64,000 nt of DNA from contig NZ_AXAU01000025.1 of NCBI RefSeq assembly GCF_000472965.1, positions 11,197-75,196 of the forward strand. Direction: 5' to 3'. Numbering within the stretch: position 1 is the stretch's first letter; every line of letters begins with the position of its first letter. The stretch is from Bradyrhizobium murdochi. Lineage in GTDB: Bacteria; Pseudomonadota; Alphaproteobacteria; Rhizobiales; Xanthobacteraceae. The notes beneath the pieces are model-generated. The model was not told where the DNA came from. It searched no databases and saw only the letters and a list, made by a program, of their open reading frames with translations. Shown in pieces: positions 37,701-45,566 of the stretch. Position numbers and translations under genes: made by a program.

Positions 37701-38074
37701 GGCCCCTGCTCAGAGGTCGCGAGATAGGGCGCGAGCTCAGTCTTGAGATCGTTGCTGTACTGAAACGGAAAGGAATTGGCATAGGGCTCGACGAAGAAAT
37801 CGAAGGGATTGACGACCGTCATCTGCGCGGTGAAGTCGACTTCTATTCTGAGCTCCGACGCCTTCTCCGGAAAGACGAAGCGCGCCAGCCAATTGCCCTG
37901 CGGATCCTGCTGCCAGTTCACGAAATGATTGGCTGGCGTCACCTTGAGCGAATAGCTCAGGATCGGCGTCCGCGTATGCGGCGCCGGACGCAGGCGAACG
38001 GTCTGAGGGCCGAGATCGATCGGTCGGTCGTACTTGTAGTGCGTGACGTGGTGTAGTGCGACGTAGATCGACAC
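34796..38074 (-). CDS. Transglutaminase fused to DUF2126
   Basis: 1092-residue protein. The N-terminal ~300 residues are a transglutaminase-like domain with the full triad: Cys180 in RGSGSCRDSAWLL, His229 in DLHAWAEVYLP and Asp245 in GWIGFDVTSG. Residues ~300-1090 form the DUF2126 region with MGGEPTFVSIDDLESPEWNI, GKWYPGESLPRWAFGLYWRK, HTGTGGGNHVVVGG and FLWEDFLGVLDELKLSGYDF. DUF2126 proteins are found with ATP-grasp/alpha-E and transglutaminase genes throughout bacteria, and that association is the only functional clue. It is the first gene of the operon; only 28 bp separate it from the ATP-grasp gene. Confidence 0.92.
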   Translation of the reverse strand: MSIYVALHHVTHYKYDRPIDLGPQTVRLRPAPHTRTPILSYSLKVTPANHFVNWQQDPQGNWLARFVFPEKASELRIEVDFTAQMTVVNPFDFFVEPYANSFPFQYSNDLKTELAPYLATSEQGPLFAAYLKEIPREADSTVNFLVELNAQLQKKIKYVIRMEPGIQTPEETLARGSGSCRDSAWLLIQALRHLGLAARFVSGYLMQLRPDIDPIEGPREVESDFTDLHAWAEVYLPGAGWIGFDVTSGMLTGEGHIPVAATPHYRSAAPVSGSAGFANVEFGFEMSVRRIREAPRITRPFSDESWARLDRLGEQVDADLRRGDVRLTMGGEPTFVSIDDLESPEWNIAAIGPTKQALADELIRKLGARFAPGGLLHYGQGKWYPGESLPRWAFGLYWRKDGVPIWKNADLIAKIENPHKANVADARRLMEGIAKRLGLDASYVMPAYEDPVHWLQKEAALPVNVDPGDSKLSDPEERSRMARVFDERLDKPKGFVLPIQHADADGPRWISERWQFRRRHLLLIPGDSPLGLRLPMASLPHVPPEEYPYVVEQDPMEARLELAAEDKEPEAGDTQRRAHDPKAKRKTKPVRTATAVETRNGVLCVFMPPVEKLEHYLHLIAAVEATAEELQIPVHVEGYGPPYDPRVEVIKVTPDPGVIEINVQPAQSWREAVDITFGLYEDAAKVRLGANRFLVDGRHTGTGGGNHVVVGGSTPQDSPFLRRPDLLKSLVLYWQRHPSLSYLFSGMFIGPTSQAPRIDEARHDGLYELEIALSHVPPPDVEAPLWLVDRLFRHILVDITGNTHRAEICIDKLYSPDGPTGRLGLVEFRALEMPPDPRMSLAQQLLIRALIAKLWREPQQGRFVRWGTALHDRFMLPHFLWEDFLGVLDELKLSGYDFSPEWYQAQLEFRFPVFGRVHHGGVALELRQALEPWHVLGEEGSAGGTVRYVDSSVERLQVKTTGFVEGRHVVTCNGRRMPMTPTGRSGEAVAAVRFKAWQPASGLHPTIPVHAPLTFDLIDSWNGRSLGGCVYHVAHPGGRSYDTKPVNSYEAEARRLARFQDHGHTPGRIEPPPEERTIEFPLTLDLRTPLLI

Positions 38075-38164
38075 GGACCGGAGACTCCAGCGGCTTTTTT
38101 AAGCAGAACACCGGTTCCGGGCGGGATCAAGCATTAACAACGGGCAGCGCGTGCCTAGCACGCA

Positions 38165-38231
38165 GGCGAATAGCGAGTAGCGAATGGAAAGCCGAACTAC
38201 CCTATTCGCCATTCGCTACTCGCTATTCGCC
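38165..38231. repeat. Palindromic repeat, family A copy 1
   Basis: A perfect 23-bp inverted repeat (38165-38187 with 38209-38231) separated by 21 bases. Its core word is GCGAATAGCGAGTAGCGAAT. It ends 5 bp after the stop codon of the UxaA-family gene and lies about 90 bp upstream of the DUF2126 gene start. Copies 2 and 3 of the same family occur at 39784-39871 and 58460-58523. Confidence 0.85.
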
Positions 38232-38236
38232 TTCCC

Positions 38237-39763
38237 TTACATCGTCGCCCCAAGGACCCACGGCGCGAACTCGGCGCTGCCGAAATCGAAACTCTCGCTC
38301 TTCGTCGGCTGACCCGACGCCGTCTTCAGCATCAATTCGAAAATGCGCTGGCCGCATTGCTGCACGGTTTCCTCGCCGTCGAGGATGGTGCCGCAATTGA
38401 CGTCCATGTCATCTTCCATGCGCTTGTACATCGGCGTGTTGGTGGCGAGCTTGATCGAGGGCGCAGGCTTGCAGCCGAACACGCTGCCGCGGCCCGTGGT
38501 GAAGCAGACGAGGTTGGCGCCGCCCGCGACCTGGCCTGTCGCCGCAACCGGGTCGTAGCCGGGCGTGTCCATGAAGACAAAACCCTTCTTGGTGATGGGC
38601 TCAGCATAGTTGAGCACGTCGACCAGATTGGTGCTGCCGGCCTTGGCCATCGCGCCCAGTGATTTCTCAAGAATCGTGGTGAGGCCGCCGGCTTTGTTGC
38701 CGGGGCTCGGATTGGCGTTCATCTCGGCGCCTTCGCGCCTGGTGTATTCTTCCCACCAGCGCATCAGGCCGACGAGTTTCTCGCCAACCTCGCGGCTGAC
38801 AGCCCGCCGCGTCAGCAGATGTTCGGCGCCATAGGTCTCCGGCGTCTCCGAGAGGATCACAGTGCCGCCGTGGCGCACCAGCAGATCGCTCGCAGCACCC
38901 AGCGCCGGATTGGCCGAAACGCCCGAGTAACCATCGGAGCCACCGCATTGCAGCGCCACCGTCAATTCGCTGGCCGCGACCTTCTCGCGCTTTACTTTAT
39001 TGGCGTCGGTCAGCGCCTCCTTCACGAAGGCGATGCCGGCCTCCACCGTCTTGCGGGTGCCGCCGACTTCCTGGATGTCCATCGCGCGCAAACGTCCCGC
39101 GAGCTTCTGCTCCTCCATCAGCCCGCCGATCTGGTTGACCTCGCAGCCAAGGCCCAGCACGACCACATGGGAGAAATTCGCATGCCGCGCGTAGCCGCCG
39201 AGTGTCCGCCGCAACAGCGCCAGTGGTTCGTTCTGCGTCATGCCGCAGCCGGTCTTGTGGGTCAGCGCCACCACGCCGTCGACGTTCGGATAGTCGGCCA
39301 GCGGGTTATCGCCGGTGAACGGGTTCTTCTTGAACATGTCGGCGACGATGCCGGCGACATGAGCGCTGCAATTCACCGAGGTGAGGATGCCGATATAGTT
39401 GCGCGTCGCCACGCGGCCGTCGGCCCGGCGAATGCCGTCGAAGGTGGCCGGCAGATCGAAATTCGGCACCGGCTTGACGTCGACGCCATAGGCATAGTCC
39501 TTCGCAAAATCGCCCATACCGCAGTTTTGCGTATGCACATGCTGGCCCGGCGCGATCGGCGCAGTGGCAAAGCCGATGATCTGGCCGTAGCGGCGGACCG
39601 GCTCGCCTGCGGCGATCGGCCTGATCGCAACCTTATGGCCGGCAGCAATCCGTTCGGTGGTGGTGACGCCCTCGGCCACCACTATCCCCGGCGGCAGACT
39701 CGCGCGCGCGATCAGCACGCCATCGTCAGGATGCAGGCGGATCACGGGTGCCGGGGTGGTCAT
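38237..39763 (-). CDS. UxaA/GarD-family sugar-acid dehydratase
   Basis: 508 residues. The N-terminal SAF-type domain (about 1-95, RLHPDDGVLIARASLPPGIV) is followed by the UxaA/altronate-dehydratase core. Cysteines likely to hold the metal site are in LTSVNCSAHV, HKTGCGMTQNE and VVLGLGCEVNQIGG. LQCGGSDGYSGVSANPALG and CFTTGRGSVFGCKPAP are typical family segments. Such enzymes dehydrate altronate, galactarate or related hydroxy acids to 2-keto-3-deoxy acids. It is adjacent, on the same strand, to an aldolase and an Ldh-type oxidoreductase, which together form an aldonate/hydroxyacid degradation set; the exact substrate cannot be told. Confidence 0.9.
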   Translation of the reverse strand: MTTPAPVIRLHPDDGVLIARASLPPGIVVAEGVTTTERIAAGHKVAIRPIAAGEPVRRYGQIIGFATAPIAPGQHVHTQNCGMGDFAKDYAYGVDVKPVPNFDLPATFDGIRRADGRVATRNYIGILTSVNCSAHVAGIVADMFKKNPFTGDNPLADYPNVDGVVALTHKTGCGMTQNEPLALLRRTLGGYARHANFSHVVVLGLGCEVNQIGGLMEEQKLAGRLRAMDIQEVGGTRKTVEAGIAFVKEALTDANKVKREKVAASELTVALQCGGSDGYSGVSANPALGAASDLLVRHGGTVILSETPETYGAEHLLTRRAVSREVGEKLVGLMRWWEEYTRREGAEMNANPSPGNKAGGLTTILEKSLGAMAKAGSTNLVDVLNYAEPITKKGFVFMDTPGYDPVAATGQVAGGANLVCFTTGRGSVFGCKPAPSIKLATNTPMYKRMEDDMDVNCGTILDGEETVQQCGQRIFELMLKTASGQPTKSESFDFGSAEFAPWVLGATM

Positions 39764-39783
39764 TGGGGTCGTCTCCTAAAGTC

Positions 39784-39871
39784 GGCGAATAGCGAATGGC
39801 GAGTAGCGAATAGTAAACACTGTTACGCTACTCTCCACACTCTATTCGCCATTCGCTACTCGCTATTCGCC
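39784..39871. repeat. Palindromic repeat, family A copy 2
   Basis: Same family as 38165-38231 with an enlarged arm: the left arm begins GGCGAATAGCGAATGGCGAG and the right arm begins at 39842 and mirrors it imperfectly. It lies between the UxaA-family and aldolase genes and ends 2 bp from the aldolase stop codon (39874). Confidence 0.85.
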
Positions 39872-39873
39872 TC

Positions 39874-40653
39874 TCAGGCTTTTCCGCCCGAATCCTTCCT
39901 CGTCTGATTCACTTGCATCTTGGCGTAGGTCATCATCAGGCCGCTCTCGTTCGACAGCGTCACGAGCTTGAAGCCCATGTTGATGGCGCGCACCGCGCCC
40001 TCGGCGCCGGAGCAGTGGATGCCGGGATTGAGCCCGCGCTTGCCGCATTCCTTGACGATCTTCTCATAGATCTTGAGAATTTCAGGTTCGTCGCGGTCGA
40101 GCTTCGGCACCAGGCCATAGGAGAAACCGAGATCGGACGGGCCGATATAGACGCCGTCGATGCCTTCGACGTCGAGGATCGACTCCATGTTTTCGACCGC
40201 CGTCCTGGTCTCCATCATCGGCAGCAGCACAATCTCATCGTTCGCCGTCTGCTGGTAGGTGCCGGCCGAGCCATACATGCCGGAGCGGATCGGGCCGTTC
40301 GAGCGCGTGCCCTTCGGCGGATACTTGGAGTACTGGACGAGGTTCTTCGCCTCCTCCTTGGTGTTGATCATCGGGCAGATCACGCCATAGGCGCCGCCGT
40401 CGAGCACCTTGCCGATGATGCCGGGCTCGTTCCAGGGCACGCGGACCATCGGCGTCACTGGATGGCCGTTCATCGCCTGAAAGCATTGGACCATCGAGAG
40501 GTAATCCTGCACGCCGTGCTGCATATCGACGGTGACGCTGTCGAAGCCGCATTGCGCGATCACTTCGGCCGAAAAGCCGGAGGGGATCGCGAGCCACGCG
40601 TTCACCACGGCCTTGCCCGAGGCCCATACTTTCTTGACGTTGTTGGTTGCCAT
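39874..40653 (-). CDS. HpcH/HpaI-family aldolase
   Basis: 259-residue class-II pyruvate aldolase. Start ATG at 40653 (MATNNVKKVWASGKAVVNAW), with GGGAAAG upstream. The family's catalytic His and metal site are in DSVTVDMQHGVQDY, followed by MVRVPWNEPGIIGKVLDGGA, ICPMINTKEEAKNLV, Glu in LLPMMETRTAVEN, and ILDVEGIDGVYIGPSDL, which is close to HpaI. Members cleave 2-keto-3-deoxy acids to pyruvate and an aldehyde. Adjacent UxaA- and Ldh-type genes suggest a sugar-acid substrate, but the hpa operon 2 kb away lacks its HpaI, so this enzyme could also supply the 4-hydroxy-2-oxoheptanedioate aldolase step (inference). Confidence 0.9.
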   Translation of the reverse strand: MATNNVKKVWASGKAVVNAWLAIPSGFSAEVIAQCGFDSVTVDMQHGVQDYLSMVQCFQAMNGHPVTPMVRVPWNEPGIIGKVLDGGAYGVICPMINTKEEAKNLVQYSKYPPKGTRSNGPIRSGMYGSAGTYQQTANDEIVLLPMMETRTAVENMESILDVEGIDGVYIGPSDLGFSYGLVPKLDRDEPEILKIYEKIVKECGKRGLNPGIHCSGAEGAVRAINMGFKLVTLSNESGLMMTYAKMQVNQTRKDSGGKA

Positions 40654-40705
40654 TGATCGCTTTCCCTTTGTGATCGTTACAATTTGTTGGAGTTCGCAGA
40701 TTTGA

Positions 40706-41791
40706 TTAGCTGGTCGCGCGCTGAATGCTCGCTTCGCTGACGCCGACCTCGCGGGCGGTGTTGACGATCGCAGCCCAGGTATCATCAGGCAGCGGCACAC
40801 CGTTCCTGGTGCGCTCGGCGCGAGTCTTCCGTTCCGGATCGCCCGGGACCAGCACGGACTCGACGCCGGCGATCGGCTTGGTCTGGCGGATGAAGTCGGT
40901 ATAGCGCGAGATTTCAGCGTCGAAATAGTTGGTCGTGTCGATCACCTTGGGATCGACATAGAAGGCAAGCATGCCGTTGGCGAACTGCCGGCCGCCCGAG
41001 GTAGCGCCGGTGCCGGTCAACGCACCGCCGAGCAGTTCGCAGATGAAGGCAAGCCCCGAGCCCTTGTGCTCGCCGAACGCACGGATCGCGCCAGTGCCCT
41101 TGGTGTGGTCGCGCGGTCCGTCCGGCGTGTAGGGACCATAGAGCACGGACGGCTCTTCGCTCAGCGTGCCGTCGGCATCGACCAGTGCGCCGGTCGGCAG
41201 TTTCTTGCCACCGCGGCTGGCGACCAGCACCTTGCCCTCGGCGACGATGGACGTTGCAAAATCGAGCACGATCGGATCTTGCCCCTGGCGCGGAATGCCG
41301 ACGCAGTAAGGCGCGGTCGAGAGCCGTTTCTGGACGCCGCCGTAGGGTGCAACCAGCAGCGAGCCGGCTGCGTTGACGAAGTGCACCGACACCAGCCCTT
41401 CGGCCGCGGCCATCTCAGCCCAGTCGCCGACGCGGCCGATGTGGCCGGCGTTGCGCAGCGCGATGGCTGACAGTCCCGCCTTCTTGCACTTCTCAATGCC
41501 GGTCCGCACCGCGAATGGCGTTACGGTCTGGCCATAGCCAAACTTGCCATCGACCACAGCGAGCGACGGGCTGTCGACGACGATCTCAGGGGTCTGGTTG
41601 GGAACGACGTTGCCTGTCTTCTTCCAGCGGACGTAGACCGGAACCCGGATCACGCCGTGGCTGTCATGGCCGGTGAGATTGGCTGTCGTGAGATAAGTGG
41701 CGATGCGCCTTGCTTCCTCGGGCGAGGATTCCGAATGCGAAAAAACCTCTGTGACGAAATCGATCAGATTGTTGACTTTTATTGTGACCAT
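40706..41791 (-). CDS. Ldh-family (malate/L-lactate dehydrogenase-like) oxidoreductase
   Basis: 361 residues of the malate/lactate/sulfolactate dehydrogenase superfamily, a NAD(P)-dependent fold unrelated to the classical LDH. Family segments: ANLTGHDSHGVIRVPVYVRW, VVDGKFGYGQTVTPFAVRTG, LRNAGHIGRVGDWAEMAAAE, VLDFATSIVAEGKVLVASR and GEHKGSGLAFICELLGGALT. It would oxidise a 2-hydroxyacid or reduce a 2-keto acid, possibly ureidoglycolate, sulfolactate or a sugar acid. It is first of the three-gene set with the aldolase and UxaA gene, 53 bp from the aldolase start. Confidence 0.9.
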   Translation of the reverse strand: MVTIKVNNLIDFVTEVFSHSESSPEEARRIATYLTTANLTGHDSHGVIRVPVYVRWKKTGNVVPNQTPEIVVDSPSLAVVDGKFGYGQTVTPFAVRTGIEKCKKAGLSAIALRNAGHIGRVGDWAEMAAAEGLVSVHFVNAAGSLLVAPYGGVQKRLSTAPYCVGIPRQGQDPIVLDFATSIVAEGKVLVASRGGKKLPTGALVDADGTLSEEPSVLYGPYTPDGPRDHTKGTGAIRAFGEHKGSGLAFICELLGGALTGTGATSGGRQFANGMLAFYVDPKVIDTTNYFDAEISRYTDFIRQTKPIAGVESVLVPGDPERKTRAERTRNGVPLPDDTWAAIVNTAREVGVSEASIQRATS

Positions 41792-42001
41792 GTCCGGATT
41801 TCAGCCCTGTCCTTGCACGGGAGATCCTGCGTTTGAGCAGCTAGCCCCGCGACTCCCGCACCGGTTTTGATGACCGGCTTGGCCGGCACTTTGAACGAAA
41901 AATCGCGTGCGTGTCTACCGCCTCAGTCGCATTTGGCAAATGATTGCAATCATTTGTCCGGCCGCTATGCATCGGGCCAGTAGCATCATGCAAATTTGCG
42001 C

Positions 42002-42538
42002 TTACTCGTCTGCTTCGGCCTCGCCCTCACCCGCTACCTCCATCGCGGCAAGGCTGCGCTCGAGTTCGCCCAGCATGTCCTGCAATTCGGCGAGCTTGCG
42101 CGCGCCAAAACGGTGCGTGATCTCCGCGTAGATCGCTTCCGAGGTGGGCGCGACGGCCTCGATCAGCTTCAGCCCCTTGGAGGAGATCGACACCTCGCCA
42201 CGGCGAAGATCAGCCTTGGCCGCGCGGCGTTCGATCAGGTCGCGCGCTTCGAGATCGCGCAGGATTCGCGACAGGCTCGGCCCCAGCAGGAACGCGACGC
42301 GCGCCAGCTCCGTCACCTCGATGGTATCCACCGCCGTCAGCGCACGCAGGATTCGCCATTGCTGCTCGGTCAGTCCATGATTGCGCAGGGACGGACGGAA
42401 CTGGCGCATCACGGCTTCGCGCGCGCGCAAGAGCGACATCGGCAGCGAGCGCGAGAATTCGCGCATCGGCCCGCGGCGTGCCTCCGCCGTTCCCTCCTGG
42501 TCCGAACGCGATCCGTTCGGCGATTTCTTGCCTGACAT
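42002..42538 (-). CDS. hpaR: MarR-family regulator HpaR of homoprotocatechuate catabolism
   Basis: 178-residue winged-helix regulator. Start is put at ATG 42538 (MSGKKSPNG). An N-terminal basic tail is followed by the MarR domain: RPSLRNHGLTEQQWRILRAL, VTELARVAFLLGPSLSRILR as the DNA-recognition helix region, and RRGEVSISSKGLKLIEAVAP as the wing and following helix. HpaR-type proteins repress hpa genes and respond to aromatic acids. It is divergent from hpaH with 147 bp between starts, which contains a 12-bp palindrome that could be its operator. Confidence 0.88.
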   Translation of the reverse strand: MSGKKSPNGSRSDQEGTAEARRGPMREFSRSLPMSLLRAREAVMRQFRPSLRNHGLTEQQWRILRALTAVDTIEVTELARVAFLLGPSLSRILRDLEARDLIERRAAKADLRRGEVSISSKGLKLIEAVAPTSEAIYAEITHRFGARKLAELQDMLGELERSLAAMEVAGEGEAEADE

Positions 42539-42615
42539 CTTCAGTGGCCCGCCCATCGAGAATCCTCGATCGAGCCAAGGATAGAGTTTTGCGGCGCAAC
42601 AAGCATCAAATCAGT

Positions 42616-42644
42616 TTGCGCCGGATAACTTAACATGTTAAACA
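42616..42644 (+). promoter_or_regulatory. Candidate hpaH promoter with overlapping palindromic operator
   Basis: TTGCGC (42616-42621) is followed after 17 bases by TAAACA (42639-42644), a plausible promoter 42 bp before the hpaH ATG. The perfect 12-bp palindrome TTAACATGTTAA (42630-42641) overlaps the spacer and the -10. MarR-family proteins usually bind such palindromes over the promoter they repress. A separate inverted pair GGCGCAA/TTGCGCC (42593-42599, 42616-42622) lies just upstream. Confidence 0.55.
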
Positions 42645-42685
42645 AATTTCAGCACCCGCTTTTTTGCTGATCGAGCCGGACGCCC

Positions 42686-43492
42686 ATGGCCCTTTCCAGA
42701 GACGATATCCGAAGCGCCGCCGAGCGGCTCGATGCCGCGGAAAAGACCCGCAAACAGATCCGGCAGCTTTCGCTTGAACATCCCGGCATAACGATCGAGG
42801 ATGCCTACGCTATTCAAAAAGCTTGGGTCGAGATGAAGGTCGCGCAGGGGCGCACCGTGAAGGGCCACAAGATCGGCCTGACCTCGAAGGCAATGCAGAG
42901 CGCGCTCAATATTGACGAGCCTGACTCCGGCATCCTGCTCGATGACATGTTCTTTGCCGACGGCGGGCTTGTGCCTTCAGATCGTTTCATCGCCACCCGC
43001 GTCGAGGCCGAACTCGCCTTCGTGATGAAGTCGCGGCTGTCCGGACCTGATAGCACGATGTTCGACGTGCTCAACGCCACCGATTTCGTGGTGCCAGCGC
43101 TGGAGATTCTGGATACACGGGTCGAGCGGATCGATCCGCAGACCAAGGCGACCCGGAAGATATTCGACACCGTTGCCGACAACGCCGCGAATGCCGGCAT
43201 CGTGCTTGGCGGCCGCCCGATCCGGCCAATGGACGCCGACCTGCGCTGGATCGGCGCGCTCTGTTTCCGCAACGGTCAGCTTGAAGAGACCGGGCTTGCG
43301 GCCGGAGTCCTCAATCATCCGGCCACGTCGGTGGCGTGGCTTGCCAACAAGATCGCACCGAATGGGTTAGCGCTCGAAGCCGGCCAAGTGGTGCTGGCGG
43401 GCTCGTTCATCCGCCCGATCGAAACCCGCAAAGGCGACACGATCCAGGCGGATTATGGACCTTACGGTTCGGTGAGTTGCTACTTCGCCTGA
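42686..43492 (+). CDS. hpaH: 2-oxo-hept-4-ene-1,7-dioate hydratase HpaH
   Basis: 268-residue FAH/hydratase-fold enzyme that adds water to 2-oxo-hept-4-ene-1,7-dioate (2-oxohept-3-enedioate tautomer) in the homoprotocatechuate meta-cleavage route. Family features: SLEHPGITIEDAYAIQKAWV, GHKIGLTSKAMQSALNIDEP, an Asp/Glu metal site in VEAELAFVMKSRL, and FVVPALEILDTRV. The length matches HpaH and related HsaE/XylJ hydratases. It is first in a six-gene plus-strand run, 29 bp ahead of hpaF, opposite hpaR. Confidence 0.92.
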   Translation: MALSRDDIRSAAERLDAAEKTRKQIRQLSLEHPGITIEDAYAIQKAWVEMKVAQGRTVKGHKIGLTSKAMQSALNIDEPDSGILLDDMFFADGGLVPSDRFIATRVEAELAFVMKSRLSGPDSTMFDVLNATDFVVPALEILDTRVERIDPQTKATRKIFDTVADNAANAGIVLGGRPIRPMDADLRWIGALCFRNGQLEETGLAAGVLNHPATSVAWLANKIAPNGLALEAGQVVLAGSFIRPIETRKGDTIQADYGPYGSVSCYFA

Positions 43493-43521
43493 CGCTTTAG
43501 GACGACAGGAGCCATCGGAAC

Positions 43522-43920
43522 ATGCCGCACTTCACGATTGAATATTCAGCCAATCTCGATGGGCGCGTCGACATGGGCGCGGTGGTGGAACTGGTCCGGA
43601 AGGCGGCGGTGGAAACCGGCATCTTCCCGCTCGGGGGTATCCGCGTCCGCGCGATCAGATGCGAGAACTATGCGATCGCGGACGGCCGCCAGGCTTACGG
43701 CTTTCTCGACATGGTGTTGCGGCTTGGCGAGGGCCGCGACCTCGCCACGCGCAAGAAGGCCGGCGAACATATATTCAAGGCGTTGTCGGCCCACCTTGAT
43801 CCGGTGTTTGCGCGCGAAAAGTTCGCGCTGTCGTTCGACATGCAGATCAACGACAAGGAAACAAGCTGGAAGCGCAACAACATCCACGACGCTCTGAAGG
43901 TGGAGGCTATCAATGGATAA
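43522..43920 (+). CDS. hpaF: 5-carboxymethyl-2-hydroxymuconate delta-isomerase HpaF
   Basis: 132-residue homotrimeric isomerase of the tautomerase superfamily. It begins MPHFTIEYSANL, giving the catalytic N-terminal Pro1 after Met removal. The following segment AVETGIFPLGGIRVRAIRCE is typical of CHMI. It converts 5-carboxymethyl-2-hydroxymuconate to 5-oxopent-3-ene-1,2,5-tricarboxylate. AGGAG lies about 10 bases upstream. The last 8 bp overlap the hpaE start (ATGGATAA). Confidence 0.92.
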   Translation: MPHFTIEYSANLDGRVDMGAVVELVRKAAVETGIFPLGGIRVRAIRCENYAIADGRQAYGFLDMVLRLGEGRDLATRKKAGEHIFKALSAHLDPVFAREKFALSFDMQINDKETSWKRNNIHDALKVEAING

Positions 43921-45457
43921 GGTGACACCCAAGGACGGGTTTCAGGCCAACCGCGACCGTGTGGCTCCCCTGCTCGCTAGGCTGAAGAGCGAAGGCATCG
44001 CCCACATGATCGACGGCAAGACCGTGCCGTCGGTCTCCGGCCAGACATTTGAGACGAAGTCCCCGGTTGATGGCGCAGTACTGGCATCGGTCGCGCGCGG
44101 CAATGCCGAAGACATCGACCGCGCAGCAACCGCCGCCGCAACGGCCTTCAAATCATGGCGCGACATGTCCGCCGCCGCGCGGAAGAAATTGCTGCATCGC
44201 GTGGCCGACGCGATCGAGGACCACGCCGACGATATCGCGGTGCTGGAATGCGTCGACACCGGGCAGGCCCACCGCTTCATGGCCAAAGCCGCGATCCGGG
44301 CGGCGGAGAATTTCCGCTTCTTTGCCGACAAGTGCGGCGAGGCCCGGGACGGCCTCAACATGCCCTCCGAGGAGCACTGGAACATCTCGACCCGGGTGCC
44401 GATCGGCCCGGTCGGCGTGATCACGCCGTGGAACACGCCGTTCATGCTGTCGACCTGGAAGATCGCGCCAGCGCTGGCTGCCGGCTGCACCGTCGTGCAC
44501 AAGCCGGCCGAATGGTCGCCGGTTACGGCGGACCTCTTGGCAAAACTCGCAAAGCAGGCTGGCCTTCCCGACGGCGTGCTCAACACGGTCCATGGCATGG
44601 GTGAGGAAGCGGGCAAGGCGCTGACCGAGCATCCCGCCATCAAGGCGATCGGCTTTGTCGGCGAGAGTTCGACCGGTTCCGCGATCATGGCGCAGGGCGC
44701 CCCTACCCTGAAGCGCGTGCACTTCGAGCTTGGCGGCAAGAACCCGGTGATCGTGTTCGACGACGCCGATCTCGAGCGGGCGCTGGATGCGGTGGTCTTC
44801 ATGATCTACTCGCTCAACGGCGAGCGCTGCACCTCGTCGAGCCGGCTGCTGGTCCAGCAAGGTATCGCCGATCAATTCATCGAAAAGCTGACCGCAAGGG
44901 TGAAGGCCCTGAAGGTCGGGCACCCGCTCGACCCGGCGACCGAGATCGGCCCCCTGATCCATGAGCGGCATCTGGCAAAAGTCTGCAGCTATTTCGAGGT
45001 CGCGCGGAAGGACGGCGCAACCATCGCAGTCGGCGGCAAGCCGCACGACGGCCCCGGCGGCGGGCATTACGTCCAGCCGACGCTGGTCACCGGCGCACAC
45101 TCAAAGATGCGGGTGGCGCAGGAGGAAGTGTTCGGCCCGTTCCTGACCGTGATCCCGTTCAAGGATGAGAACGACGCCATCGAGATCGCCAATGGCGTGC
45201 AATACGGCCTCACCGGCTATGTCTGGACCGGCGACATGGGCCGCGCATTGCGCGTGGCGGATGCGCTGGAGGCCGGCATGATCTGGCTCAATTCCGAAAA
45301 CGTCCGCCATCTGCCGACGCCGTTCGGCGGCATGAAAGCTTCAGGGATCGGCCGCGACGGCGGTGACTACTCGTTCGAGTTCTACATGGAAACCAAGCAC
45401 GTCTCGCTCGCCCGCGGGACGCACAAGATTCAGAGACTCGGCCTGCCCTCATCCTGA
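43913..45457 (+). CDS. hpaE: 5-carboxymethyl-2-hydroxymuconate semialdehyde dehydrogenase HpaE
   Basis: 514-residue NAD-dependent aldehyde dehydrogenase. The catalytic Cys is in NGERCTSSSRLLV and the general-base Glu in VHFELGGKNPVIVF; NAD-binding segments include ITPWNTPFMLSTWKIAPALA and GFVGESSTGSAI. It oxidises the ring-cleavage semialdehyde to the carboxylate. GGAGG (43902-43906) precedes the ATG, which lies inside the end of hpaF. The final residues PSS and the TGA stop are encoded by the first bases of an intergenic repeat, so the C-terminus has been shaped by repeat insertion. Confidence 0.93.
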   Translation: MDKVTPKDGFQANRDRVAPLLARLKSEGIAHMIDGKTVPSVSGQTFETKSPVDGAVLASVARGNAEDIDRAATAAATAFKSWRDMSAAARKKLLHRVADAIEDHADDIAVLECVDTGQAHRFMAKAAIRAAENFRFFADKCGEARDGLNMPSEEHWNISTRVPIGPVGVITPWNTPFMLSTWKIAPALAAGCTVVHKPAEWSPVTADLLAKLAKQAGLPDGVLNTVHGMGEEAGKALTEHPAIKAIGFVGESSTGSAIMAQGAPTLKRVHFELGGKNPVIVFDDADLERALDAVVFMIYSLNGERCTSSSRLLVQQGIADQFIEKLTARVKALKVGHPLDPATEIGPLIHERHLAKVCSYFEVARKDGATIAVGGKPHDGPGGGHYVQPTLVTGAHSKMRVAQEEVFGPFLTVIPFKDENDAIEIANGVQYGLTGYVWTGDMGRALRVADALEAGMIWLNSENVRHLPTPFGGMKASGIGRDGGDYSFEFYMETKHVSLARGTHKIQRLGLPSS

Positions 45458-45540
45458 GGAGCGGGCGCAGCCCGCGTCTCGAAGGATGGGCCACGGGCCA
45501 CATGGTTCGAGACGGCGCTTCGCGCCTCCTCACCATGAGG
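45447..45540. repeat. Palindromic repeat, family B copy 1
   Basis: Long imperfect inverted repeat starting CCTCATCCTGAGGAGCG and ending TCCTCACCATGAGG, with internal words CGTCTCGAAGGATG and GGTTCGAGACGGCG. Family copies occur at 49086-49186 and 63039-63137. This copy overlaps the last codons and stop of hpaE (45455-45457) and ends 26 bp before the hpaD ATG. Elements of this type are common between genes in Bradyrhizobium. Confidence 0.85.
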
Positions 45541-45566
45541 ATTAACAATTGAGGACTGGAAACCAC

